A stretch of 64,000 bases of DNA, taken from the NCBI RefSeq assembly GCF_017591435.1, contig NC_059295.1, positions 37,500,539 to 37,564,538 on the forward strand, in the 5' to 3' direction. This document shows positions 37,901-47,210 of the stretch, one piece after another (the stretch's first letter is position 1; the number at the start of each line of letters is the position of its first letter). Both the position numbers and the translations under genes were made by a program. The stretch is from Portunus trituberculatus (lineage: Eukaryota; Arthropoda; Malacostraca; Decapoda; Portunidae). The notes beneath the pieces were generated by a model. It did no database searches. It was not told the origin of the DNA and saw only the letters and a program-made list of their open reading frames with translations.

Positions 37901-40900
37901 TTTATAATTTTCTCTATATCATCTTTACTGACAATGATGTTGTGCATTTCTTTTACTTGGTTCAACCTTTCTCATATGAATGGTTCCTCATTTGTAAACA
38001 CCTTACAAAAGTTGATGTTCAATATTTCAACTCTATCACTAACATCCTTATATATTTCCTCCCCAACTTTTACTTTTTCCATTGCCCCTTTTTTTTTTAT
38101 TTAATTTTCCACTTATGAACTTGTAGAACATTTTGGGATCACTTTCACATCTCTCCACCACCCTCCATTCGTATTCCCTTTGTGCTGTTCTCCTTACTTC
38201 AAGATATCTATTTCTTGCAGTTATATATGTTTCCCTTGATAATACTTCATTATTCTTGAATTTCTTCCATGCCTTTTCCTTGTTCTTTGCCTCCTCACAA
38301 TTTCCATCAAATCAGTGTTTTTTTCTTAAAGTCTTCATTCGATAATATGGCACAAACCTCTCTATAGCAGTATTATATGCATCCATAAATTTATCATATT
38401 TTGATTGGATATCTGCCTCCTGATACACCACAGACCAGTCCATTTCACTAAAAAATTCCCTTAGATGATTGTATATTGCCTTGGCATAGTTTAATCTTTC
38501 CTTCTTGTACGTATCACCCTTCACCATGTCCATTCCCGTATCCAACTTGAATCTTAAGACATCATGATCACTTTTCCCCAGGGGACATTCATGTTCAACT
38601 TCATCCCTTAGACAGATGTCTTTAGTGAACACCAAATCTAACCTTGTCGGGGCATCCTTCCCCTTGCACCTTGTTGCTTCTCTCATCCAGTGTGTCATTA
38701 GGTTATCTATTATCATGTTTAACAACTCCTCTCCCCACTCACCACCATTCACCACTTCAAAATCTTCCCACACTACTTCCTTACAATTAAAGTCCCCAAC
38801 TAACACCACTTTATTCTTTTTGACAATTTCATCTTTCAATCTATTTAGGGCACTTCTCATCACATTTTGGTGCTATTCATTATCTCAAGCACTTGTTTTG
38901 GGTGGCATGTATACTGTTATGTTGTTAATGTCTTGTTTTCCATCTGTTATAAGCATAAAATCACTTCTTCACTCTCTCTGCTAAAGTTAACCTCCTTCAC
39001 TATCAGATCTTTTTTAGTTAATACCATTACACCACCACCTCCTCTTACCACTCTATCGCTTCTTCATAAATTGTAGTATCCTTCCTCAAACCAATCTAAT
39101 TTTACTTCCGGTTTCAACTTTGTTTCGACTACACACATGATATATGGTTCTTTACTTCTTAAATAGTCCATGCACACTCCATTCTCTTTGACAAAAAGCC
39201 GTCTATATTTGTGTATGACACTCAAATTCCGTTTCCATTCCTTTCATTCTCCGCCTTTGTCTGTGTACTATTTACTTTGTCTAATTTATCCACCACTTCC
39301 TCGACCTCTCATTTCTGACCTTCCAAAAAAACTTTTTCATGTTTTCCTCAGATCTTGCCTCATTTTTTTCCCTCGCTTCCATTACTAGTTCTCTCATTTT
39401 CACTTTTTCTTCTTGTGTCACACTCCTTTTTATGTAAATCATTTTTGTTTCATGGTAATTTTTCAATTTCCAAGCTCTCCTCAGTATGGCCTCGGCTGCC
39501 ACCTGGGATTTTAACTTCAACTTTAGTGGTCTGCTTTTACCTTCTTTGTATGTCCCTAGTCTCACACTCTCTTCCACTTCAACAAACAAACCATCTTCTG
39601 AGATCTTGCTCAATAAATTCTTAATCTTGTCACTTTCTTTCTCCCTCCTTTCCTGCCAGTTTCTATTTATGTATTTGACTCAGTGTGGACATGCTTCACA
39701 CAGGGATTAATTTTCTGTTACAGTCTAGACTTATAATGCATATTGTGTAGAGGTGAAATGTACAAATGATCCTCCTGCAGTGTAATTGATATGGATGAGT
39801 CCTCCATTTTTATGGACTGAGATGGATTGTAATTCAGTGATAACTCCCAGCCATCAGGAGAGAGTTGATTCATACACACTGATGATGATAATTTTTGAGA
39901 ATTCAGTGTTAGGGACATGCATTTTAGTTTAATCTCAAGAACCTTTTTCATACATGTAAGAAAATATGCATTACAAACATACATAAAAAGGTTACAGATA
40001 GATGTATCATGAGTGATTTGAACAGGATTATGTAAAAAACCAAGGAGCAACATTAGTGTACACTGTTTCTTATGAATGAATGAATGAATGAATGATGTAA
40101 GGAAACATAAATGGGATTGTTTATTGTTTCAGTAAACTTGATTAGAATATTACATCATTCATAGTTTTTTTTTTTTTATTATTTATTCAATGCTATTTTT
40201 CAGATCCATGATAGCAACCCAAGCAGAAGGAATACCATTTGACCTGGCACACTCCCTGGAACATTCCTCCCCAGTAGGGTCAAGTGGCAGCTTAGCACAC
40301 GCAGTACACAAGCCAGTGGTTGTTTGGGGCCGCAAACCCAACCAGTCCTGTAGAATTGGCAGCTTTGTCAAGTACTGTTTTCCTCATTCTGAAAAAGGAT
40401 GTCTTGTTGTCAAGTTCTCACATGATGGTCTCAGAATTGCATGTGGCAATCACAAAGAAGTATTTATATATGATGTACTGGCTGGTCACCTAGAGCAAGC
40501 ATTATGTGGTCATCTTGGGCTTATTTATGATATATGCTGGAGCATAGATGACACCCACATCCTTACTGCCTCAGCTGACTCAACTGCAAGAATATGGAAA
40601 TTGGGAAGTGCAGAAATACATAGCCAAAGTGAAGTATTGGCACATCCTTCTTATGTTTATGTTGCTCGATTTGTTCCTGGTACAGTCCATGTAGTAGTGA
40701 GTGGCTGCTATGACCATGTGCTCAGAGTCTGGACATGTAGTAAGAAAGGAAGCTACTCAATTTTGCAAGAGATAACTAATCATCTTTCCTTTATTAATGC
40801 ATTGTGCTTTAATGGTGAAGGGGATGTTCTGTACTCTGGAGACAAACAAGGAATGATTTTTGTGTGGAATGTGAAAATCTCCCCTAAAGATAAAAGTAAA

Positions 40901-42480
40901 AGAAAGGCCAAGATACTTAGTCTTAAACATGAGGCTAAAGTTCCAGACATTGTTGGAAATATAATTAATTCCATTACCGCTCATCCCGGTGGCTTCCGTT
41001 TATTGGTTCACACAAGGGACAGTCAGTTGAGGCTTGTCAATCATCAACACTGGACAGTGACTCACAACCTTCGTGGTGCTCTCAACGTGCGTGAACAGCT
41101 GCGGAGCTGCATCAGCCCCTGTGGAACGTGGGTGGTCTCTGGAAGTGAAGATGGAGGACTCTTTGTGTGGAATTCAGACACAGGAGAGATGGCTGCATCA
41201 GTGATGGACCTGCCATTATATGGAACTGTTTCCTGTGCGGACTTCCATCCTCATGACCACATGGTGGCAGTCTGCTCTTATTCTAGTGAATCTCCTGTCT
41301 TAATTTTAGCTCATGCACCAAATGCACCACCAAATACAAATCTGTCAATCTCAGTTGAAGCATCTTCAACAAGGAATCACTACAGCTCCTTGAGAATCTC
41401 AAGTCCACAGCAGTCAGTGTTGCAAGGACTGGATGCTTACAAGACAGTTACAAGCAGGACATCAGTCACAGTGGAGAAAATTCACAAAATTTCTCAAGAA
41501 CACAATATGCTGTCATTAGGCAACTGCAATTCAACCTTTTGCTTTTCATCAGAAGAAAAGGAAAATTCACTCTTTACAATGAAGATTCACGAGTCAAAAA
41601 GTGGGCAACACTTCATGATGGCTCGAGAAGATGCCATTCTCAAAAAGCTGGACTCCGTGCTAAAGATGGCCACTGAGGAGCCACTCAACTTTACTATGGA
41701 CAGCAGCAGGTACTAATTACTTCATTGCTCTCTTGCTGTTTATATTCATAGATGAAAATGAAGATGAATGTAGTAAAAAGAAAAGTGATAATAATTTGAT
41801 CCCTTTTTATACTTTTATCTTGGGAATATACAGTACTGTGAACTTTTCATGCAACTTGAACCTTAAGGCCCATCCAGACAATCAAGCACAGCTCAATGGG
41901 CACTGCCCACAAATGGGCAAAGTCCACAGGCACAACTCTAGTGGTTTCCGCATGCTGTTCAGCTGGCCTAGTAACCCAGACAGCAACTGAAGTGAGTGGT
42001 TGTCCAGGCAGGACCAGCAGGCTGTGTGTGGTATGAAAACTATGAGTATGGTGCAGGTGATAAAGCTTTATTGAATGTAGAACATGAGATTGCTAGCACT
42101 AATTCATGTGGGGAGCATGAATAGACAGATTGGTCAGTCACTAAAGTGAACCAAGACAACCTCAACCCCTCACTCTCATAGAAAGCTTCAGGTGTTTGTC
42201 ATATAACCAAGCATGGCAGTGTCTTTTCGCAAAATGACTAACAGGGGCACTCTGTCCATGTTCTAGTGGGCACAAGTGGTAAACTAGTCAATGGGCAAAC
42301 TGCTTGTTTCTGCCCACATTATTTGGATGGGCCTTTAATATGTACTAGATAACACCTTCATTAATCTAGTGAGTTTTATACTACCATTGTAATTAATGTG
42401 ATGCTTCTCTTGGAATTCACTCTCTCATAGGGTTGCCTACTGGAAGTTTCTACTTCCTTCTCAACCTCACCCTGTTCTTT

Positions 42481-42568
<88 letters not shown>

Positions 42569-43075
42569 CACGTGCACATGCGATCTACGAGATCACTTAG
42601 TAAAAAGATAGCCAAGGGAGTATGCTTGAAAGATGTGAAGATATAGTTTGAGCAAGGAGTGTGCATAGTTTTAAAGGAAAGTTGGATGTGTATAGATATG
42701 GAGACGGGGCCAGACGAGTATAATACCCAGGCCCTGTAAAAATTACAACTAAGTGAATTACACACACACACACACACACACACCCGGTAGCTCAGTGGTT
42801 AGAGCACTGGCTTCACAAGCCAGAGGACCGGGGTTTGATTCCCCGGCCAGGTGGAGATATTTGGGTGTGTCTCCTTTCACGTGTAGCCCCTGTTCACCTA
42901 GCAGTGAGTAGGTACGGGATGTAAATCGAGAAGTTGTGACGTTGTTGTCCCGGTGTGTGGTGTGTGCCTGGTCCCAGGCCTATCCGAAGATCGGAAATAA
43001 TGAGCTCTGAGCTCGTTCCGTAGGGTAACGTCTGGCTGTCTCGTCAGAGACTGCAGCAGATCAAACAGTGAAACA

Positions 43076-43170
<95 letters not shown>

Positions 43171-44572
43171 ATAATAACCTCTATGATAATTCCTAATAAC
43201 CATCAATGTCTACAGGAAAAGAAGTGAAGGTTTCATCGCCCAGGGCCATCTGGCCACAGTTTTGTATGACTACACAGGCTCTGACAAGAGAGAGCTCTCA
43301 CTTAGACAAGGTAAGAGTTCAGATTTAAGGCCTTCCTTTGTTGCTTCGTGATCAGTTGCAGCAACATAAAGCATCTTTTGTTCATATGTATAACTTTCTT
43401 TGCCTCAGGAGACTTTGTGTTAGTAGTGCAGGAGATCAATGCTGACTGGTGGCTGGTGCAGACAGCTGATGGGAGGTCCACTGGCCTGGTTCCAGCACCT
43501 TACCTCAACAAGCTGCCTCACAGAAACCAGGAAACAGAAAAAATTGAAGAACCTGGAAAGGTATATTGTAGATTTCTTGTGTGATAAAAACAATGAAGGA
43601 AATAAAAGATCTGATAAGAATGAAATATATTGATGTTCCATTCTGTAAGAAGGATTTTGTGAAGAGGATGTATCCTGCATGAATATATGGGTGCACATTC
43701 ACTATACAGTCACTCAGAGACTTGATGTGGCTCACACTGGATATTGCCTTGAGACTTTTCCATTGCTTTTGAAAACAAAGCAGATCTGTCAGAATGAAAA
43801 AATATGGCATATTATATTATATTTGATTGTGTGTCTTATTTGTTCTATGAAGGTTCTAGTGGTTCCCTCAGCCCATGGAGACATTAGTTTTCTGTCAGAC
43901 AGTGAAGATGCCCCTCGGCCAGCTCGTGCTCGCAGGCACAAATCAAGGGCTTCCTCCATTTTCTCATCAGGTTAGTGCTGTTCATTGATAGTATATCACT
44001 GCTCTTCTTCGTTTTAAAATCATATTAAGATTAGTCATGCTATGTTCCTCAGATTTCTTGTATAGACCCAAGTAAGAATACATGTAAGAAAAAAATTCTT
44101 AAATGCTTGGGATTCATTAATTGTTGAAATATAACTGAGAAAGGTTGATGGATTGGTGTAGGATGTTATTTACCAGAAATTTATAGATCCCATTAACATT
44201 CTCAGTTTGCTCCTTAATAATATGAAGCTCTGAATGCCTCTTGAGGGATTGTAGTACTGTATCATTAGTTCAGCATGATTGTTGTAACTATCTTGGATAT
44301 TCATCATTTGCTTGGATCATACTTACACAAGTACACCAACTATCATATCTGCTATATGCTAGTATGATAGAAGCCACATGTAATAGGGACTATCTAATCT
44401 AGTTTGTTCTGCAGCCTATTCTTGAAAATTCATAATCTTTAACAGTGTTAAAAGAAAATATGTTTACCTATATCCTCTTCATATCTAATAGCCAAGCAGT
44501 TTCGCTCAGACTTGTACCACTAAAAATTACATTTTCTTGTTTTAAACAGGAACAAGGAAAGAAGAGACATAG
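21997..44572 (+). CDS. AHI1: Jouberin (AHI1)-like ciliary protein, multi-exon
   Basis: Exons 21997-22140, 22591-22658, 23108-23258, 24508-24655, 35008-35087, 35558-35697, 35998-36381, 40204-41709, 43216-43310, 43409-43560 and 43853-43970 join in frame at GT-AG borders. Running on into 44550 gives a TAG at 44570-44572 and about 1002 aa (human AHI1 is 1196). Residues 1-170 are Lys/Glu-rich and low complexity. RVLGVTIHSADRL (about 172-184) opens the C2-like region (to about 370). WD40 repeats fill about 425-740 (GHLGLIYDICWSIDDTHILT, ARIWK, VVVSGCYDHVLRVW, VSGSEDGGLFVWNSDTGE). An SH3 domain lies at about 885-940 (VLYDYTGSDKRELSLRQGD, NADWWLV). In vertebrates jouberin acts at the ciliary transition zone and mother centriole; in an arthropod this would mean sensory cilia. 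The first ATG directly follows an acceptor-like CCCCACAG, so an upstream exon is possible. The 3' end is unresolved: see 44550-44613 and 45708-45778. Confidence 0.88.
25050..25450 (+). pseudogene. MULE transposase C-terminal fragment
   Basis: In one frame the sequence reads PIFNYFEDTYIGRPQR, then CNPMFPHSM, a TGA where Trp is expected, then MHGQVEEDLPR and NHVEGWHKKI. The FEDTYIGRP, FP-(L/H)-x-(L/M)-W-N-M and N-x-VEGWH signature is that of the C-terminal part of Mutator-like (MULE/FLYWCH-associated) transposases. It lies in the large AHI1 intron in sense orientation. A nonsense change and the absence of the catalytic domain mark it as dead. Confidence 0.6.
25790..26205 (-). mobile_element. 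3' fragment of CR1/Jockey-like LINE
   Basis: The minus strand encodes MINGMDQVDNEKLILREEYD and KKYSFPQRCVETWNSLSEEV, the C-terminus of the reverse-transcriptase ORF2. Nearly the same protein is encoded by the fragment at 30219-30660. Its left end has G-rich degenerate repeats. The right end abuts the tail of the next LINE at the CACATAAGG position. Confidence 0.75.
26206..30075 (-). mobile_element. CR1/Jockey-like LINE, near full length, degenerate (element A)
   Basis: Read on the minus strand. ORF1 begins near 29992 (MAAVNSKDESDF) with a coiled coil (KILELEGKIEKLFEKYGGLE) and an RRM-like part (RCVVIFGVEED; RPIRIKLKS near 29340). ORF2 has an APE-type endonuclease (from about 29030; GGGVMLLVKK, MMGDFNCKEVCWEDW at about 28640), a reverse transcriptase (NYRPVSLTSVVAKMCERVV, QFGFRKGRSCTTNL, GVPQGSVLAP) and a C-terminal domain. 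The catalytic box reads FAGD instead of FADD, and frameshifts and stops break ORF2. The 3' end is GGTAAATACACACACA. It sits antisense in the AHI1 intron 24656-35007. Assignment to CR1 versus Jockey is uncertain. Confidence 0.85.
30219..30660 (-). mobile_element. 3' fragment of CR1/Jockey-like LINE with (AC)n tail
   Basis: The minus strand encodes MVPEFEGMTYVERLKAMDLP near 30640 and continues through MINGMDQVDNEKLILREEYD to a 3' UTR (GGAGACGGGGCCACACGAGC) and CAACTAGGTAAATACACAC. It ends in an (AC)n tail, on the + strand (GT)n at 30219-30266. It is interrupted on its right by the tail of element B. Confidence 0.8.
30664..34600 (-). mobile_element. CR1/Jockey-like LINE, near full length, degenerate (element B)
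   Basis: Read on the minus strand. A 5' region near 34600 is followed by an ORF1 coiled coil (MRRSRIENSKALKERVKRLE, 34411 down), an ORF1 end (RRRYKELVEEARRKNDERSE, 33765 down), an endonuclease (VILVGDFNCKEVD near 33165), a reverse transcriptase (LNYRPVSLTSVVGKICERVI, HQFGFRKGRSCVTNLLSFYS, VESGVPQGSVLAP) with an intact MFADDAKL box at about 31590, and a C-terminal MERLQRMATKMVPELAEMTY. The 3' UTR ends GTGAATACACAC and runs into a 71-bp (AC)n tail. Multiple frameshifts. Antisense in the AHI1 intron. Confidence 0.85.
34899..34929. repeat. (GT)n microsatellite
   Basis: About 31 bp of GT repeats, about 80 bp upstream of the AHI1 exon starting at 35008. Confidence 0.95.
36404..39690 (-). mobile_element. 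CR1/Jockey-like LINE, 5' truncated (element C)
   Basis: Read on the minus strand. The ORF1 C-terminal half (SKISEDGLFVEVEESVRLGT, RRAWKLKNYHETK) is followed by the endonuclease (VVLVGDFNCKEVVWEDFEVV, GKDAPTRLDLVFTKD), the reverse transcriptase (MEWKRADIVPIYKNG, RQFGFRKGKSCMSNLLCFYS, AYLDLWKAFDKVPHNRL, VTSGVPQGSVLGP) with an intact MFADDTKI box, and a C-terminal MERVQRLATRMIQGFKEITY. The ORF1 coiled coil is missing. The 3' end is at 36404 (CATAAATAGGTAAATACAT) without a long AC tail. It fills the AHI1 intron 36382-40203, antisense, with stops and frameshifts. Confidence 0.85.
41866..42334. mobile_element. Harbinger-like MITE in AHI1 intron
   Basis: Begins AGGCCCATCC and ends GGATGGGCCT, a perfect 10-bp terminal inverted repeat, flanked on both sides by TTA (41863-41865 and 42335-42337). 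The 3-bp TTA target duplication is typical of PIF/Harbinger. 469 bp, non-coding. Interior GGGCAAAGT and GGGCAAACTGC sequences extend the inverted similarity. Confidence 0.65.
42482..42565. repeat. (CA)n microsatellite
   Basis: About 84 bp of CA repeats in the AHI1 intron. Confidence 0.97.
42566..42783 (+). mobile_element. 3' end stub of CR1/Jockey-like LINE, sense orientation
   Basis: Contains TATGGAGACGGGGCC, CCCAGGCCCTGTAAAAATTA and CAACTAAGTGAATTACACAC, the 3' UTR and tail shared with elements A, B and the fragments, then (AC)n. It is about 200 bp and the only LINE piece in AHI1 introns lying in the gene's own orientation. Confidence 0.8.
42782..43078 (+). mobile_element. tRNA-derived SINE (copy 2)
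   Basis: Starts ACCCGGTAGCTCAGTGGTTA (A box) inside the preceding LINE's (AC)n tail. It has a tRNA-Val(CAC)-like cloverleaf with anticodon arm CTGGC-TTCACAA-GCCAG, B box GGTTTGATTCC and an acceptor-like pairing ACCCGG/CCAGGT. A body of about 220 nt follows, ending CAGATCAAACAGTGAAACAC and a (TA)n tract. It closely matches the inverted copy at 10450-10728. Confidence 0.88.
43079..43168. repeat. (TA)n microsatellite
   Basis: About 90 bp of TA at the 3' end of the SINE, ending about 47 nt before the AHI1 exon at 43216. Confidence 0.97.
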
Positions 44573-44613
44573 CTGCACTGCAGAGACCAGACAAGAGTCT
44601 AACCCTGGAAATG
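44550..44613 (+). other. Candidate alternative 3' exon of AHI1
   Basis: Acceptor TTTTAAACAG and donor GGTAATGA bound 64 nt. In phase 0, as left by exon 43409-43560, it reads EQGKKRHSCTAETRQESNPG and exits in phase 1, the same entry and exit phases as exon 43853-43970. If it follows 43853-43970 (phase 1), it reads GTRKEET then TAG at 44570. Confidence 0.35.
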
Positions 44614-44683
44614 GTAATGACTTTCAGTGTGCCTTCACAATCCAATGGCCTTAATTTTTTGGTAGCAAAACTTCTAGTGGTTG

Positions 44684-44688
<5 letters not shown>

Positions 44689-44766
<78 letters not shown>
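44689..44766. repeat. (TA)n microsatellite
   Basis: About 78 bp of TA repeats. Confidence 0.97.
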
Positions 44767-44768
<2 letters not shown>

Positions 44769-45707
44769 CTACTGTGGCAGGATAAAGCTAAGAAATACTT
44801 ATGTGCCATATACAGCTTACAAGACTGAAGCTGCTACCAGAGCACTGCCAAGTTTAATATTTTTTGCCTTGAATATCCATGGATTTTGTATCACAAAGAG
44901 TAATAGAAAATCTTCTTAGAAGAGGTGCTAATTTTTCTTGGAATCTCAGTTGTAATGCCAAAAATGAGGAAGAATGAGATAAATTCATGAAACTGGGACT
45001 CTTTCAGCAGCATTTAACAACATAGGAAAATGTTGAGATGTGATGTGTGGAAAGGAGGGAACCCAAATTGAGGAATTCTGTACTTGATCACAAAATTGTG
45101 GTTATGGTTTGAATAATAAGCTGAGGCAGAGTTGATGGAAAGTGATTATGAGGAATAGGCCTTACTGAAGAGATCCTTTATTTGTCAAGCTCTCTTTTCC
45201 AGAAAACAGAAATGGTTTTGATTTTTATTTGAAAGTTCCTACTTGAAAGGCTGATAAGATGCCCTTGTTTTGCTGATGTGCCCTTGTTGTTTTATTGATA
45301 TCTATTGTTTTAGTTCAGCTAGAAGTGTTACGACCTATCCACACTATCAAGCAGTGCCTGATGGACATTGGTCACTGAATGCGTTTCTCTCACTTCTCAA
45401 TCGATTACATACTAGATTAGGTAAAGGTGAAAATCTTACATATTAGACAGTTCAGCAGGCTTTGCCCTCACCAAACAGTCTACCTGTGGTACACTTTTCT
45501 ACATTGCTGTGTGATGGTGATTCAGTCAGGCAGTTCACGTTTTTTAGTAGGCAACAGTCTTTAATCACAAAGCTGTCCTACGAAGTCTTACCTACGAAAT
45601 ATGTCATATTCTTATCATAAACTTTGCATGTCTGAAAGAAATCTGCACTGGATATTAAGACAAGGTCCACTCAGTCTCAGCAGCATATGACATGTTTTCA
45701 CTTCCAG

Positions 45708-45778
45708 GATGGCTACACCAGCAACATATTCACTCCAGGAATGATTTACCCAACCAGTATTCTTTTTGTCTCATCTAA
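45708..45778 (+). other. Candidate terminal AHI1 exon
   Basis: Follows the acceptor CACTTCCAG. Entered in phase 1 (from 43970 or 44613) it reads GWLHQQHIHSRNDLPNQYSF and stops at TAA 45776-45778. In another frame it stays open to a donor-like GAG|GTAATC at about 45834. It is not conserved enough to choose by eye. Confidence 0.3.
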
Positions 45779-46086
45779 TGAGGGAAACCTTACAGTGATA
45801 GAAAGGATAAGTTCTCTTACCCATGAAAGTGAGGTAATCATAATGCTTAAACATCTTGATGCTAGAAAAAAATGTGGGAAAAATGCACTTGTGCAGTAGT
45901 AATGACCATGGCAGTTGTTGAGAGCCATCCTTGTTCCTAAACTTCAAATCTTGTTTACATTGAGGTGCTCCTACATGGTCATATTGACCATATTTTAAAG
46001 ATTACCCACTGTATCTCTTCCCCCTATGCATAAAAACTAAGGAAATAGTAGTAATAAACAGCAACTTTTCATCTTTCAATATTTGA

Positions 46087-46092
46087 AATAAA
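46087..46092 (+). terminator. Possible AHI1 poly(A) signal
   Basis: AATAAA on the + strand about 310 nt after the candidate TAA at 45776. It is the first canonical hexamer noticed after that stop. No direct evidence of cleavage. Confidence 0.25.
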
Positions 46093-46720
46093 GTAAACAG
46101 AGTAAAGCAGACAAGTTATGGTAGACATAGTTATGACATATGACTATGATGGATGTCCTAAGTTTTTATATGCACTGGGTTAGATGGATAATAAGGTGTG
46201 AGCACAGCCTGACCATGCCATCGTTTCCATATTTCTAATGTCATCTACATGCCTGCATTCATCCTCCCAGCTTGTGCATTGAAGTGTGATAGTGTTTGCA
46301 GGTTGACCACTGCCTGATAGTGTGGAAAGACATTTAGGTGGCTCAGAATATGGTTGCATATTAGAAGAGTAGGAGCAGCAGAGTGCAGAGTTGCTTTGTG
46401 TGTGTGTGCACAATGTTCTAGTGGAAATTTGAAAAGCTAGTCAAAGATAAGTGATAGTGAACACAGTCAATATAGAGTAGTGTTGTAATTTTCCTCATGG
46501 TTTTGGCATACCATGCCTCACCCATTGCACTTACCTCATTAAATTCCAAAGTATTCTTGCTATAAAAGCTGTTTAACTATCAGGGATAGCTACTGAATGG
46601 AATTTTTAGATGGTATGTATTATGCCCAAACTTGATTAAGATCAAGCACAGTCACATTCCTGGAATGAATACCAATTTTCAAAGGACAATCTGGATATAC
46701 TAGAAAAATGCCAGCTAGAT

Positions 46721-46830
46721 GATGCCCAACTGTTTGGTTAATACAATGGTTGTGATGATGATGGCAATATTGTTTGGTTAATGTGATGGATGTGATGACA
46801 GTAGCCCAACTGTTTGGTTAATGTGATGAT
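46721..46830. repeat. 40-bp tandem repeat, three units
   Basis: TGTTTGGTTAAT recurs at 46731, 46771 and 46811, exactly 40 bp apart, with GCCCAAC or GGCAATAT before it and RTGATG after it. Confidence 0.85.
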
Positions 46831-47210
46831 AGAATCTAGTAATGCCACAGTACCAATCCATATTATATGAGCATGATGGGAACTGAGGCATGTAATAAAC
46901 TTTGCCCATAATACAAAGTGCTTACAGTATGCTATCGTGTGCACAAAATGTGGTGATTAAGTGCCTAATATGCTGTCTATAACTTAATAGTTGTGGTATA
47001 TATATACTCAGGGTCCACCTAGTAAGTCCAAGGTTATGAAATCAAACAGGCTACTTGAAAACAATTGTTTTTAATTCATGTGAAATTAATATCTACAGAT
47101 TATACAGACCAAAAAGATATGTACATTTAGTCCTATGTCTAGTCCCTATGTACAACATTACATATTATGTAATAGGCAAGTGATAAATAATAGTACCTGA
47201 GAAATTAATT

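Noticed and set aside
41733..41990. 85-codon frame after the AHI1 WD40 exon
   Set aside because: Mostly the end of the Harbinger-like MITE; the AHI1 exon has a good donor at 41710 and joins 43216 in frame.
42782..42853. Stand-alone tRNA-Val(CAC) gene
   Set aside because: The tRNA-like part continues into a 220-nt body that also follows the inverted copy at 10450-10728, so it is a SINE.
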